DNA from: a virus
DNA: 34,887 bases
Reading direction: 5' to 3' (one strand)
Virus record (IMG/VR): IMGVR_UViG_3300021090_000568
Span: 1 to 34,887 of that record
The stretch's first letter is position 1. Each line of letters starts with the position of its first letter. A program made the position numbers and the translations under genes. Of the stretch, positions 1 through 8,860 are shown piece after piece. Below the pieces are notes generated by a model, which saw only the letters and a program-made list of their open reading frames with translations, made no database searches and was not told the DNA's origin.

Positions 1-1029
1 AACCTCAATGGTGTACTGATCCAGATCGCCGGTCATGTCGTCCGCCCCGAGATCGAGGCCGAGGCTCTGAGCCATCGCAACGAGTCGATCGCGCGACAGT
101 CCGCCGCCCGCACCCACCCCCCCACCCCTATTCTGGTTTTGAATGTTGTCGATCGTGTTCGTGAGGTTCGAGCGCATCGCCTGCGCTTTGGACTTCCACA
201 CATCCGGCCGATCGTGTGATGTGGGAATCTGCATCATGATGCGTTTAGCTTCCGGCTCTGACATCTGCGCGCCAGTGATCGCTTTGATCGTCGCGTTCGC
301 TAGGGTTGCCGATCGCGCATTGATCTTGTTGAAATTCTCGTTCGAGGGCGCACCGGGAATACCTTGCAAGAACTGATTGAAGCGTCCGGCCGCAGGACCA
401 ATCCCCCCGAGGAAGGACGGATCTTCGATCAGCGGTTCCAATTCGGACAACGTCGAGAGCGCCGTATTCGCGCCTGCGACCCGTTCCATGAGTCCAGACG
501 GAAGACGCCCGCCGGCCGTGCCCGTGCCTCTAGCTTGCGCAGCCCCGATCACCCCTTCGCTCGCGATGCGCTGCTGTTCGATGCCGCCTTCGGCATTGAT
601 GCGCGCGACGTCACGGGCCGTGTTCCCCGACTCTCGCACCGGAGCCAACTTCGCGCTCAGTTCTTCGTCACGACGGCGCTCATTGTCCGGAATGAAAAAG
701 TCTGATAACGCTTGCATGTCCTGGTTGCGTTTACTGTCCGCCGCGTGAATGCCTTGGAGATCGGCCGCGTTCTGTCGCTCGAATGGCGAGGACATTTCGC
801 CCTGCGTCGGTGCGGCTCCACCGGAATAGCCGTACTGCGGTGTCGGTACCTCTGACGACATACCACGCGGCATTTGGCCGTCCGGAGCGGGCACTGACGG
901 CTGTCCTTGTTCGCCGATCGCCGGTCCTGCGTTGAGTCCGAGCAGTTCCGCAATCGCTTCGAGCGGATCCTTCGGCCCGAGGGGTGCGTTCGCTTTCATC
1001 GTCGGTGTACGAATGTCCATGCCAGCCAT
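1..1029 (-). CDS. Internal virion/ejection-like protein, partial (C-terminus off left edge)
   Basis: An uninterrupted minus-strand frame of 343 codons enters from the ATG at the upstream gene's stop (TAATG overlap) and leaves the window without a stop codon. A second ATG lies three codons in. The product is rich in Ala, Gly, Gln and Glu. It has a stretch with many heptad-like Ala/Glu residues (about 125-165), then a segment reading ANTALSTLSELEPLIED followed by Gly/Pro-rich sequence, and a poly-Gly linker near residue 310. No enzyme motif is visible. Its position after the nozzle and fibre genes fits an internal or ejected virion protein of a podovirus. That function is inferred from context, not from a family match. 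Confidence 0.75.
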   Translation of the reverse strand, partial: MAGMDIRTPTMKANAPLGPKDPLEAIAELLGLNAGPAIGEQGQPSVPAPDGQMPRGMSSEVPTPQYGYSGGAAPTQGEMSSPFERQNAADLQGIHAADSKRNQDMQALSDFFIPDNERRRDEELSAKLAPVRESGNTARDVARINAEGGIEQQRIASEGVIGAAQARGTGTAGGRLPSGLMERVAGANTALSTLSELEPLIEDPSFLGGIGPAAGRFNQFLQGIPGAPSNENFNKINARSATLANATIKAITGAQMSEPEAKRIMMQIPTSHDRPDVWKSKAQAMRSNLTNTIDNIQNQNRGGGVGAGGGLSRDRLVAMAQSLGLDLGADDMTGDLDQYTIEV

Positions 1030-1403
1030 TAGAGGTACCCCTGTCCACCGCGATTTTTCTGGAGTCCTTGAAAACTCGGATGTCGATCAACGTTACTGAA
1101 CGCACGGCCGAAGTTGGGCGCGGTCAGGTCGAGTGCAGACAGCGACGCGCCAGCCGGATACGCCGATCGTCTTCGTGCCTGTTGTTTCTGGGGCGTCCCC
1201 ATCGCCCCGTACGTGTCCGCGTAATCCTCTTCACTGAGATTCGACCGCACCCAGGAACCGATCGCCGGGTCGAACTCCCAGCGCGGCGCATTATGCGGGT
1301 TGTTCCCGACCGCCCCGAGACTCAAGTTGAACTGACTGAACGGGTCGCCCCGTTCGCCCAGGAGTGAGGACGCCGAGTTGAGCGGATCCTTTGGGTTGAT
1401 CAT
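1029..1403 (-). CDS. Small virion-associated protein with xEFDPxxxxWVRS motif
   Basis: The protein has 124 residues. I prefer the ATG at 1403, preceded by GGGGA at suitable spacing, over a GTG eight codons upstream that lacks a ribosome-binding site. The central segment WEFDPAIGSWVRSN closely resembles YEYDPVKRTWVRSP in the 264-residue protein two genes upstream, so the two probably share a small binding module. The sequence is otherwise polar and Ser/Arg/Gln-rich, with no membrane segment. Its stop overlaps the next start. It is probably a minor virion or internal protein, with function unknown. Confidence 0.75.
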   Translation of the reverse strand: MINPKDPLNSASSLLGERGDPFSQFNLSLGAVGNNPHNAPRWEFDPAIGSWVRSNLSEEDYADTYGAMGTPQKQQARRRSAYPAGASLSALDLTAPNFGRAFSNVDRHPSFQGLQKNRGGQGYL

Positions 1404-1421
1404 GATCGGTCCCCGAGAGTA

Positions 1422-1437
1422 TGGCACGAATTTTGCC
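1422..1437 (+). promoter_or_regulatory. Sigma-54-like -24/-12 element, antisense to flanking genes
   Basis: TGGCACG-AATT-TTGCC matches the RpoN consensus TGGCACG-N4-TTGC exactly, with the diagnostic GG-N10-GC spacing. It lies in the 59-base gap between two minus-strand genes but reads in the plus direction, so it would yield RNA antisense to the fibre gene. A perfect palindrome begins four bases downstream. Real use as a promoter is unproven. Confidence 0.45.
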
Positions 1438-1440
1438 GAA

Positions 1441-1455
1441 TCAGTGAATCACTGA
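1441..1455. repeat. Dispersed palindrome copy (TCAGTGA-A-TCACTGA)
   Basis: A perfect inverted repeat with 7-base arms around one base. It is a contracted version of the CAGTGAA-TCA-TTCACTG element found in other non-coding gaps of this window. It is probably a dimeric protein-binding site, placed directly beside the sigma-54-like element. Confidence 0.65.
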
Positions 1456-1462
1456 GGTAGAG

Positions 1463-2668
1463 CTAGTTTGACGCCCAATACAGCGTATTGACTTTGAGTC
1501 CTTTGATAACGTTTTCGTTTGTTACCACACCGCACATGATCACTAAACCCGCAGCAGTGGGAATGTTCGCTGCCAGCGTCAAAGGCGATCCACCATTGAC
1601 CGTGAAGGTGATCAGTGTTCCGGCTCCGCTCACAACAATTTTCAAGGTGTAGACCGTGTCCGTGGCAATCGCGGCGATTCCGGCTGTAGTGCTTTGTGAA
1701 CCCGCGGACGTTTGCGACACGCCAACCCAACCCGGCGCACCGCCAAAACTTGTCGAATCAGCAACCGAGGAATAGCGGAAGCCAATAAACTTGCCAGTCA
1801 TGGCATCGGTTCCGGCTGTGATCGTTACCGAGTCAAAGAGCCCACACCAGATTCGCAATGCCGCGAGTGATGTGCTGGTCTTAATTTTGTAGATAATGGT
1901 CGGATCCCATTCCGCTCGCACAGACAACGTGGTTGTGGCAATGCCACTAGAGTTATTCGTGGCGGCAGTCGTCGCGTGCAGCTTGTACGCTGTGTCGGTC
2001 CCTGGACTATTCGTCGCAGCAGTACCGATCGCCGCTGCTGAAGCGTTCGTTGGGCCGTAGGTTGCGTTGGCACCATCAAGCGCGATTAATGCCCCTTCTC
2101 GAAGTCCGGCACTAAATCCAGTCCCGACACCGCTTGCGCTAGGAGTGTTCCATACACCGTCGCCACGCCAGAAGGTCGATGCACTCGCGCTCGTCCCTGA
2201 GTTCAGATTCGCAACAGGCAAATTCCCTGTGATCGCCGCCGCTTGTGCGAGGTTCACTGCACCGAACGCGAGCGCGGTACCCGATCGGCGCAAGACTTGA
2301 TGATCGGTCCCTGCCGCGATGGACGCATGGTCCGCGGTCGCGTTCCCTGTGACGCCCAGGACAGAGAGTGCTGAGCCTTGTGTGAGACGCGAGAAGGCCA
2401 GATCGCCCGTCCAGCCGAGTGTCAACGTCGTCCCGGCAATGACTCCTGTGACGTTTGTATCGTCAACAATAGTGTCGATCCCCGATCCGCCGCTGCTACT
2501 CGCTCCGTCCGCAACATCGTCCGCGACCAGCTTCAGATCGTCGTACAACTCCCGGAACATCGCATCCGCGTTCGTGAAGAGATCAGCCAGACCGGTATTG
2601 ATCGCGCCGACGTCACCGCCCGCGCGGTAGTCGAGAAAATACGGCTTGGGCCGGGGAATGTATGTCAT
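1463..2668 (-). CDS. Tail fibre / receptor-binding-like protein
   Basis: The protein has 401 residues. The N-terminal 30 residues precede a short helical region (GLADLFTNADAMFRELYDDL). A Ser/Gly hinge follows, then Thr/Ala/Gly-rich repeats of the 'TLGWTGDLAF...VLGVTGNATADH' style typical of phage fibre shafts. The C-terminal half (about 190-401) is beta-rich, with alternating hydrophobic residues and Trp/Cys, and looks like a jelly-roll or lectin-type adhesin domain. It is flanked by internal-virion-like genes and the nozzle genes. The C-terminal coding sequence looks more AT-rich than its neighbours, as expected for an exchangeable host-range domain. The adhesin role is inferred. Confidence 0.7.
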   Translation of the reverse strand: MTYIPRPKPYFLDYRAGGDVGAINTGLADLFTNADAMFRELYDDLKLVADDVADGASSSGGSGIDTIVDDTNVTGVIAGTTLTLGWTGDLAFSRLTQGSALSVLGVTGNATADHASIAAGTDHQVLRRSGTALAFGAVNLAQAAAITGNLPVANLNSGTSASASTFWRGDGVWNTPSASGVGTGFSAGLREGALIALDGANATYGPTNASAAAIGTAATNSPGTDTAYKLHATTAATNNSSGIATTTLSVRAEWDPTIIYKIKTSTSLAALRIWCGLFDSVTITAGTDAMTGKFIGFRYSSVADSTSFGGAPGWVGVSQTSAGSQSTTAGIAAIATDTVYTLKIVVSGAGTLITFTVNGGSPLTLAANIPTAAGLVIMCGVVTNENVIKGLKVNTLYWASN

Positions 2669-2680
2669 GACCCCAGACCG

Positions 2681-3475
2681 TTAGTACTGCATGTCGTACG
2701 AGGAAGACGCTTTGCCGAGACTGTTCAGAATCGTGTTAAGTAGCTGGTACTGTTGCTGTTGCTGAGCGAGTGCGAGTCTCGCGTTCGCTTCCTGAGCCGC
2801 GATGTCCTGTCCGCGCTGCGTGATGTCGCCGGCATATTTCGTTTTCGCAAAGTCGGCTGAGATGTCCGCTTGCTTGCCCATCTGCGCGCGGCTTTCCTCG
2901 CCCATGATGTTCGTTCCGGACGTCAGGATGTCCGCCATGCCCTGCATCTGTCCGCCCGACCCGAGCATCCCCTGTGCGCCCATTTCACCGGCCAGGGAGT
3001 CCAAGGACGCGCGAGTCAGATTCCCTGCGCGGTCCTTCGCGGATGCAAACGCGGCATTGGTCGCCGCAGTCGGATCCGGAGCCTGAATGGACGGAGAGGT
3101 ACCTCCGCCCGTGACCGGTCCACCCGATCCACTACCACCGATGCCTGCGAACCCGGTACTTGAACCAGACGACCCGGACCCGGACAATCCGTCGAGCGAC
3201 GGAAACATGCCGCCCATCGCTGCGCTCGAATACTGATTCGTCCGACTGCCTGCGGATGTCGGCGAACGAACCCACGTACGTTTCACCGGGTCGTACTCAT
3301 ACCCCGCATTCAGTTTATTCTGCATTTCCTCGGGCATTTGAATAACGCCGCCGTACCCGGATCCAGCCGCAGATTCCGCTTGTAGACGTCTCCAATATGC
3401 GGGATCCTGTTCCAGATCGTTATAGTAGGACGATGCTTGTGTGCCCGAGCCCGCAGGTGCGCCTACGCCAGCCAT
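2681..3475 (-). CDS. Internal virion-like protein, Gly/Ser/Gln-rich
   Basis: The protein has 264 residues. The N-terminal part carries the YEYDPVKRTWVRSP motif shared with the 124-residue protein two genes downstream. A long Gly/Ser linker (about 90-130) follows. The C-terminal part is helical and Ala/Gln-rich: SLDSLAGEMGAQGMLGSG, a segment resembling an amphipathic helix, and a QQQQQ run. Ala/Gln-rich helices joined by flexible Gly linkers are typical of ejected internal proteins and adaptor-interacting proteins of short-tailed phages. Its place between nozzle and fibre genes agrees. No catalytic motif is seen. Confidence 0.7.
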   Translation of the reverse strand: MAGVGAPAGSGTQASSYYNDLEQDPAYWRRLQAESAAGSGYGGVIQMPEEMQNKLNAGYEYDPVKRTWVRSPTSAGSRTNQYSSAAMGGMFPSLDGLSGSGSSGSSTGFAGIGGSGSGGPVTGGGTSPSIQAPDPTAATNAAFASAKDRAGNLTRASLDSLAGEMGAQGMLGSGGQMQGMADILTSGTNIMGEESRAQMGKQADISADFAKTKYAGDITQRGQDIAAQEANARLALAQQQQQYQLLNTILNSLGKASSSYDMQY

Positions 3476-3489
3476 GATGCAGTCCCTTC

Positions 3490-5076
3490 TTACCGCCGAC
3501 CGGTGACGTTCACCGGATTGATTTCGTAGCCGTACAATTCCACATCTTGATTGATCGTGTCGTGTTCGATCAGTAATGACGCTTGTTTCCCGTGGCCGAC
3601 ACGGCCCAATCGCTGCCGGCCCTGCGTCATGTCGTACGAAAACGGGGTGTCCGCGATCAACGTGTCAAGTTCGCCGACTTTCGGCGTGATTGTGATCGTC
3701 CCCGCGGGTTGATCCTTGCCGTGGATGCTGAGTTCGCCAAAATACTTTTCGTAGTCCGGTTCCTTCATGTCCTGATTCGCCGTCTCGACCGATAGCGCGA
3801 TTGGGCTCACGCCCCAGTCGTTCTTGTCGTCCTGATCTTGCGACAGGTACCCTTCGCGACTCCCGATCATGAAGTACGGCTGTTGGTTCGATCCCGCGAC
3901 GAGTACCGCACTCGACGGTGAGAACGCGTCCGTTTGATGCGGTCCCCACCATGTCTGATTCAAGATGTCGTACTCAACCCAGCGATCGATCACCGCGGAT
4001 CCGACTGACGCGAGGAACAGGCGGTACTTCAGACCGGTTGGATCAAGTTGCGCGAACGATCGCCAAAACATCGCCCGGTTGAAGTACAGATCACTCGTGA
4101 ACCAGGTCCGGACTTTGTCATTTGAGACGGACGTGATCCCGTTCGAGTCCCATCGGTACACGCCGTCGCGCCAGAGGAAATACGCGACGTCATTGAACGT
4201 CACCACGCTTTCCTGAGACACGCATCCCATTTTTTCGCCGCCGTTGACGGTCCGGGGTGCGAAGTTCGTCCGGAGTGACCCGGTCACTTGCACAAACGTG
4301 TCTTTGCGGGCGACGCCGAGCGCATCCCGACGCGGAATCAGGGCCGTGACGCCCGCCGCATCCGATCCGACGTGTGGAATCGGGAGCGTATTGAGTGCAG
4401 ACCAGCCGTACGCGGTTCCGGCTTCGGTGTAGCGAAGATCGTCGACATCCGTCCGATCGACACCCCAAAGTCGCCCCGCCCACTCCGCGATCAGCGTCAG
4501 ATCCGGTGCCGCCCCTCGTGACGGCCCTTCTGCCACACCCAACGACGCATCGGCGAGATCGTTTTCGATAGTCAGCGTCGTGTTATCGCCCGAGTCTTTC
4601 CAGAAGAAGTACGTCGATCCCAGCGTCGCCGTTCGGTACAGTCGAGTTTCGATCCCGACCGCATCGTCCAACGACACCGCAAACGTCGCAAGCAGCTTCT
4701 TCGTCGCGATCGTGACCGCGGTTGTCATTGTTGGTCCATAATCACTTTCGCTGATGATGTTCCCAAGGATGTCCTTCAGGATGTACGTCTGTTTCGAGAG
4801 ATAGGTACCGGTCAACGTCCCGGCGTTCGGTCCGGTCAGCGCAACCGCCGCTGTAGGCGCGATCAACGTCAACGGATACACGATCCCGTCTTCGTCGACT
4901 TGCAGCGGTCGCGACGGCGTATTGACCACGATCACGTTGCCTTTGAACTGAGCAAAGCGCGGCGTGACATTCGTCGCGAGGGTGATGCCAGACGGGAGAT
5001 CCAGTGCCGCCGACAACCCGCCGAACGGATTGATCGACTTCAGTTGATTCCCGACCTGAAGCAGCGTGAATGGCAT
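3490..5076 (-). CDS. Tail nozzle / DNA-stabilisation-like protein (second of pair)
   Basis: The protein has 528 residues, is beta-rich, and has repeated aromatic/Asp-containing blades: FFWKDSGDN, LWGVDRTDVDDLRYT, YFLWRDGVYRWDSNG and WVEYDILNQTWWGP. Such blades are characteristic of beta-propeller tail-tube or nozzle proteins of podoviruses. The ATG follows immediately after the TAA of the upstream gene, suggesting translational coupling. Its size matches the preceding 531-residue protein, and the pair may have arisen by splitting or duplication of one nozzle gene. Family assignment is by pattern only. Confidence 0.7.
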   Translation of the reverse strand: MPFTLLQVGNQLKSINPFGGLSAALDLPSGITLATNVTPRFAQFKGNVIVVNTPSRPLQVDEDGIVYPLTLIAPTAAVALTGPNAGTLTGTYLSKQTYILKDILGNIISESDYGPTMTTAVTIATKKLLATFAVSLDDAVGIETRLYRTATLGSTYFFWKDSGDNTTLTIENDLADASLGVAEGPSRGAAPDLTLIAEWAGRLWGVDRTDVDDLRYTEAGTAYGWSALNTLPIPHVGSDAAGVTALIPRRDALGVARKDTFVQVTGSLRTNFAPRTVNGGEKMGCVSQESVVTFNDVAYFLWRDGVYRWDSNGITSVSNDKVRTWFTSDLYFNRAMFWRSFAQLDPTGLKYRLFLASVGSAVIDRWVEYDILNQTWWGPHQTDAFSPSSAVLVAGSNQQPYFMIGSREGYLSQDQDDKNDWGVSPIALSVETANQDMKEPDYEKYFGELSIHGKDQPAGTITITPKVGELDTLIADTPFSYDMTQGRQRLGRVGHGKQASLLIEHDTINQDVELYGYEINPVNVTGRR

Positions 5077-6672
5077 TTACTGATCCATCCCAATAAACGC
5101 GGGCGAACTCCAGATCGACAACCCACCTTCGCTGGTGTCGAAATTCGCCGACTGATCAACCCACGTCGTCCCGTCCACCGACGACAACGCGACCTGTACC
5201 GTGATCTCTCCCCGGTGTCCAAACGCGTACAGCACCCCGTCGTGTTTGTGGAGAATCAGCGGTGCCAGTGTCGCCGCGGATGCGCTGTTCCAGACGGAAA
5301 CCGTCGTCGAGAACAACGTGAAGCCGCCAACCACACCGGGAACACACTTGATGATGCGTGCTTTGTCGCCAGGGTTGTACCAGGCCACATAGATGTCGCC
5401 GTTGAACTCGATCATGCTCGAATAGAAATTGAGATTCGCGGGGGTGTCGCCGAGATCGATGTCCACCGTCGCCCACGCATCGGCCGCGCCAACGGCTTTT
5501 CCGGGTTGCCGCACGAGAATCTGTGCGCGGGCCGCGGTACCTGCACCTTTCCACTGGGTTCCAAAGTACAGCACGTCCGTCGCCCATGACGTCGTCATGT
5601 TGGCGTATCGCGGATCCAATCCGCCGTCGAAGTCCAACGCCGATGCGCCCGCACTCGCCGAGTAGACCCGGATCGTCGCGGACACGTCATCCGTGTTGTG
5701 GTACGTCCCAAAGTACAGGTACGACCCGAAGCGGACCGGAGCCGTTGGGAGATCGCTGTACTCAGCCGGAGTCGAAGCCGGCGTCCCGAGATTCAGTTCC
5801 GTGAGGACATTCGTCGCCGGGTCGAGCATCAGTACCCGCCCAGTCGGACCGGCCGCTTTATCCCACACAGCGAGGTAAATCAAGCCGTCCAGATCCGACC
5901 AGTGCATCCCAGACAGGCCCATGCGTCGAGTACCAGCTGACGCGTACGCATTCAACGGGATCGTCGTCACCGCGTAGTCTGAGTACCCGTTCGTTCTCCG
6001 GATCGGCATGACGACATAGCTCGTCGTCGAAATAGCCACCGGATAGTAGGTGTACCCATTGCCGCCCAGGACGTCATCACCCGACTTCGCGGAATTTCGT
6101 GGCGTAAAGATCGATGCCCCGTGCTGGCTGCGACAGTTTTCGCCGGGAGGACCAGGACTCGTGATCAGCGATGCGACATCCGCAAAATTTTTCGACGACA
6201 GGTACCAGCCCACACCCGCCGTGCCGCCGATCCCGACCACATTCGTATCGTGTCGTCCGATCGCGATCAGTTGTGCGCCGCCGAATGTCTCTGTGCCGCC
6301 TGTGAACGCGTCCGCGCCCTGCGACGGAAACACAATCGCCCCGCCGTCGTAGGTACCTCCAGGTGCGCCGACACCGTTTCCGGTCCCGGTTGGGTCTCCC
6401 GTGGACCCTCCACCGCCTACTGTCGGTGCTCCACCGGTCCCCGCGACGCCCATCGGCAACCCGCCGAGAATCGATCCACCAGCAAACGCGAGATTGAATC
6501 GCTTCAATCCCTGTCGTTTCACCAACGCTCCCCCGCGCCCGCGCGTCGGATCATGCGTCGCGTTCTGGGCAGATCGTAGCGCATCGTCCGGAGACTCCGG
6601 ATCGAGTGAATTGGCATCGAGAATGACTCCCGATCGCCCCAGCGTGAAGATAGAGATTCGACCGGTGGACAT
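5077..6672 (-). CDS. Tail nozzle / DNA-stabilisation-like protein (first of pair)
   Basis: The protein has 531 residues. The N-terminus (SLDPESPDDALRSAQNATHD, then KRQGLKRFN) resembles the opening of phage tail-tube and stabilisation proteins that list conserved Asn/Arg/Gly positions before a propeller. A Gly/Thr-rich linker (about 65-110) separates it from a beta-propeller-like body with blades such as YLYFGTYHNTDD and GDIYVAWYNPGDKARI. It sits directly upstream of, and contiguous with, its similarly sized partner. Both follow the adaptor and small structural genes, the usual podovirus order. Confidence 0.7.
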   Translation of the reverse strand: MSTGRISIFTLGRSGVILDANSLDPESPDDALRSAQNATHDPTRGRGGALVKRQGLKRFNLAFAGGSILGGLPMGVAGTGGAPTVGGGGSTGDPTGTGNGVGAPGGTYDGGAIVFPSQGADAFTGGTETFGGAQLIAIGRHDTNVVGIGGTAGVGWYLSSKNFADVASLITSPGPPGENCRSQHGASIFTPRNSAKSGDDVLGGNGYTYYPVAISTTSYVVMPIRRTNGYSDYAVTTIPLNAYASAGTRRMGLSGMHWSDLDGLIYLAVWDKAAGPTGRVLMLDPATNVLTELNLGTPASTPAEYSDLPTAPVRFGSYLYFGTYHNTDDVSATIRVYSASAGASALDFDGGLDPRYANMTTSWATDVLYFGTQWKGAGTAARAQILVRQPGKAVGAADAWATVDIDLGDTPANLNFYSSMIEFNGDIYVAWYNPGDKARIIKCVPGVVGGFTLFSTTVSVWNSASAATLAPLILHKHDGVLYAFGHRGEITVQVALSSVDGTTWVDQSANFDTSEGGLSIWSSPAFIGMDQ

Positions 6673-6677
6673 GGACC

Positions 6678-7067
6678 TTATCCGCCTAAAAACATTTCAA
6701 AAGTTGCATCGGCAATGCTGGACTGCACGTTCAATGCGGTGAATCCGGCCGTCGCACTGGTACTCGCGCACCAGTTTGCGAACACGGCTCCAGGCTGCAC
6801 CTTCGTGATCGTCTGAGACGCGCCGCCCTGGACCGTGCCTGTAATCGTGATGACCGCCGTCGCGTGCGTGTTCTTGAAGTAGAACTGCAAGATGTTCGCA
6901 GTCGGGAGATCCAACGCATGAAGTGACGTGTCGGTCAAAATTCCTTTGTGAAACTCGCCCGCCAGTCCCGCATACTCGATCGCGCCGATGGTTCGATTGA
7001 CGATGTTGACGCCGTCCACGTCCTGTTGATTGACCAGGACTGTCAGATTGTTCTGTGAAGCAGACAT
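6678..7067 (-). CDS. Small beta-rich structural protein
   Basis: The protein has 129 residues. It is rich in Ala, Thr, Val and Ile with alternating hydrophobics (ATAVITITGTVQGGASQTIT), suggesting an all-beta virion protein. The ATG is preceded by an AAAGGGG-type ribosome-binding site. Small all-beta proteins beside the nozzle genes are often decoration or tail-completion proteins. No specific family is recognised. Confidence 0.75.
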   Translation of the reverse strand: MSASQNNLTVLVNQQDVDGVNIVNRTIGAIEYAGLAGEFHKGILTDTSLHALDLPTANILQFYFKNTHATAVITITGTVQGGASQTITKVQPGAVFANWCASTSATAGFTALNVQSSIADATFEMFLGG

Positions 7068-7081
7068 GATTCATGCCCCTT

Positions 7082-7462
7082 TTACGTGGTGACTTCGGTC
7101 ACACGCGCGTTGCCGTTGACCGCGTTCCAGATTCCCGAGATGACGCCCGTGTATCCGTCCAACGTCAATTCGTGCTGACCGTTCGCGGGAATACTGACTG
7201 TGAACGCGGTCGCTGTCGCCGTCGCGGAAAACGCGATCTTCAGTACCTTTGTCCCATCGTTGACGATGGTTCCACCACGTCGAGCCGCGTTCGCCGCAAG
7301 GATCGTGACCGACGTCACTGAAGACGGAACCGACGAGAGAACGGCCGTCGCTGGACGGGATTGGTCGAATCCAGACAGCTGATCGCCGTTGACATCGACC
7401 ATCGCGACATCGACCGGACTTGAATTAGTGAGCGGCCGAACTGAACCAGGAAATAACCCCAT
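7082..7462 (-). CDS. Small beta-rich structural protein (decoration-like)
   Basis: The protein has 126 residues. The C-terminal two thirds contain NAARRGGTIVNDGTKVLKI, an FTVSIPANG segment and a GVISGIWNAVNGNARVTEVT ending. This arrangement is common in small phage proteins that bind the capsid or tail, where an 'ANxxRRGxxIxNDG' strand leads into a compact beta fold. It lies between two other small structural genes in the late operon. The exact virion location is unknown. Confidence 0.75.
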   Translation of the reverse strand: MGLFPGSVRPLTNSSPVDVAMVDVNGDQLSGFDQSRPATAVLSSVPSSVTSVTILAANAARRGGTIVNDGTKVLKIAFSATATATAFTVSIPANGQHELTLDGYTGVISGIWNAVNGNARVTEVTT

Positions 7463-7474
7463 AAGTCACCGCTT

Positions 7475-7687
7475 TCATGCTCGGTACGTGATGCGTCCCG
7501 TGTAAATCGCGATCGGTCCGTACTTACTGGACTGTCGAAGTTCCGTGTTCACGTCTAGTACCTTGTGCGTTGGAATCGTCAACAGGAACGTGTTCATCTG
7601 CGCTTGCAAGTCGTCTCGTATGGCGTTCAACGTGTCTTCCTGCGGCTGAAACGTCAGCACGGAAAACAGTTTGGTCTGCACGGCCAT
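7475..7687 (-). CDS. Small hypothetical structural-cluster protein
   Basis: The protein has 70 residues with no Cys, no membrane segment and no known motif. A helical N-terminal half is followed by beta-like IAIYTGRITYRA. It is packed between the adaptor-like gene (six-base gap) and a small structural gene. Coupling to the late operon supports it as real. Function is unknown. Confidence 0.65.
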   Translation of the reverse strand: MAVQTKLFSVLTFQPQEDTLNAIRDDLQAQMNTFLLTIPTHKVLDVNTELRQSSKYGPIAIYTGRITYRA

Positions 7688-7693
7688 ACATGG

Positions 7694-8404
7694 TTAGTAG
7701 CTACTCCCCATCCCGCCGAAGAAGTCCTCTACAACCTCCGGTTCCTGTTCCTGTCGCGGCGTGATCCGCGTCAGAATCAACTGTTTCTCTGTCGCGTAGA
7801 TGCCGAGCCAACCCGGATCCGGAATCTGCGCATCACTTTCCTTCGCCCGCGCGTACGCGATGGTCCATGCCTTGAGCGCGTTATCACTGCCGCCCGGAAT
7901 CGGATTCACGTTCCCGAGTTCGATGCCAGGGTTGTAGATCAGCCGCAGTTGGAGATCCGCGGACAGGATCGGCGCAGTCAAAATCTGCATCGTGTCCACC
8001 GGCCAGCCGGCTCCAGACGCATGGTAGTAAATGATCCCGCCGAGCCCCTGATCCGTCGCCGATCGCGTCCGTGCGTATTGAAATTCCGGATGCGTGTACT
8101 TCCGTGGGAAGAACTGGAGATTGCGACCGGTTCCATCCGCCGAAATGTCCGCAGGTTCAATGCCCAGTACCCGGAAGCAGTCCACAGGGACCGCCGAAAT
8201 TTTGTCTTCGCCAGCCTTGAGAATTGGCGTAGTCGATCGCGTCAGATAATGATCCCCATGCACGTCCAGAATCGCGCCCCAGAGATCCGTGACGCCCAGC
8301 TGCATGATCTCCGTCAATTCCTCGTCCGCCCAGAAGCGTGCGGTCAATTCCCGCAACGCTTTCCGGACTTGAGACAGGATCGATGCTGTGGTAGTAGCCG
8401 CCAT
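7694..8404 (-). CDS. Head-to-tail adaptor-like protein
   Basis: The protein has 236 residues. A helical N-terminus (ILSQVRKALRELTARFWADEELTEIMQLGVTDLW) is followed by a beta-containing middle and a C-terminal helix with AWTIAYARAKESD. This architecture, with 'RxxL..FWxDxELxxxxxxG..dLw' at the N-terminus, is seen in phage gp4/gp6-type adaptor proteins that dock on the portal. Its size and place between head genes and nozzle genes fit. Identity is inferred from pattern and synteny. Confidence 0.65.
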   Translation of the reverse strand: MAATTTASILSQVRKALRELTARFWADEELTEIMQLGVTDLWGAILDVHGDHYLTRSTTPILKAGEDKISAVPVDCFRVLGIEPADISADGTGRNLQFFPRKYTHPEFQYARTRSATDQGLGGIIYYHASGAGWPVDTMQILTAPILSADLQLRLIYNPGIELGNVNPIPGGSDNALKAWTIAYARAKESDAQIPDPGWLGIYATEKQLILTRITPRQEQEPEVVEDFFGGMGSSY

Positions 8405-8441
8405 GATTTAACCCGCTGTCGTCGTATAGATGATGTGTCTG

Positions 8442-8858
8442 TTACAGCGTGCTATTGACCATGCCGGTGTTCAGTGTCCGACCCGGTTTGTAGTACCCCT
8501 CGACGTGGACACGACCGACACAGCCGGTAGAGGGATTCGTCACCGTGAACGCTTTGTCAACCGCCAGCGGAGCGCCATGCGGACCGAAATCCCATGTCAC
8601 CACAGACGGCACGCCCGCCACGGCTGTCAAGTCGGTGTGCGCCGCCAACTGCAAGGGTGTGCTGTCTTGAAATGTCACGATTTTCGCGTTGACGTGTGTC
8701 GTGATCGACAACACGATTTTCTGCACGTAAATCTGAAAGTTCGTGCGAGCCGCGGCGAGTGTCACCGTCCCGCCTGTCGTCCCTTCCAGATCCGTGTCAG
8801 CCGCAAACGGTCGCTCACCTTCTTTTTGAACGACGAGGATGTCTCCACCAGCGTGCAT
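8442..8858 (-). CDS. Beta-rich structural protein
   Basis: The protein has 138 residues and is rich in Thr, Val and Ala with several predicted strands (TVTLAAARTNFQIYVQKIVLSI, broken by His/Asn turns) and a single late Cys. It lies between the adaptor gene and a 61-residue gene, two bases from the latter. It is probably a virion decoration or head-tail joining protein. No precise family is recognised. Confidence 0.7.
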   Translation of the reverse strand: MHAGGDILVVQKEGERPFAADTDLEGTTGGTVTLAAARTNFQIYVQKIVLSITTHVNAKIVTFQDSTPLQLAAHTDLTAVAGVPSVVTWDFGPHGAPLAVDKAFTVTNPSTGCVGRVHVEGYYKPGRTLNTGMVNSTL

Positions 8859-8860
8859 GA

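Noticed and set aside
7565-8458. Plus-strand frame of 297 codons opposite the adaptor gene
   Set aside because: Shadow frame with biased composition and no RBS.
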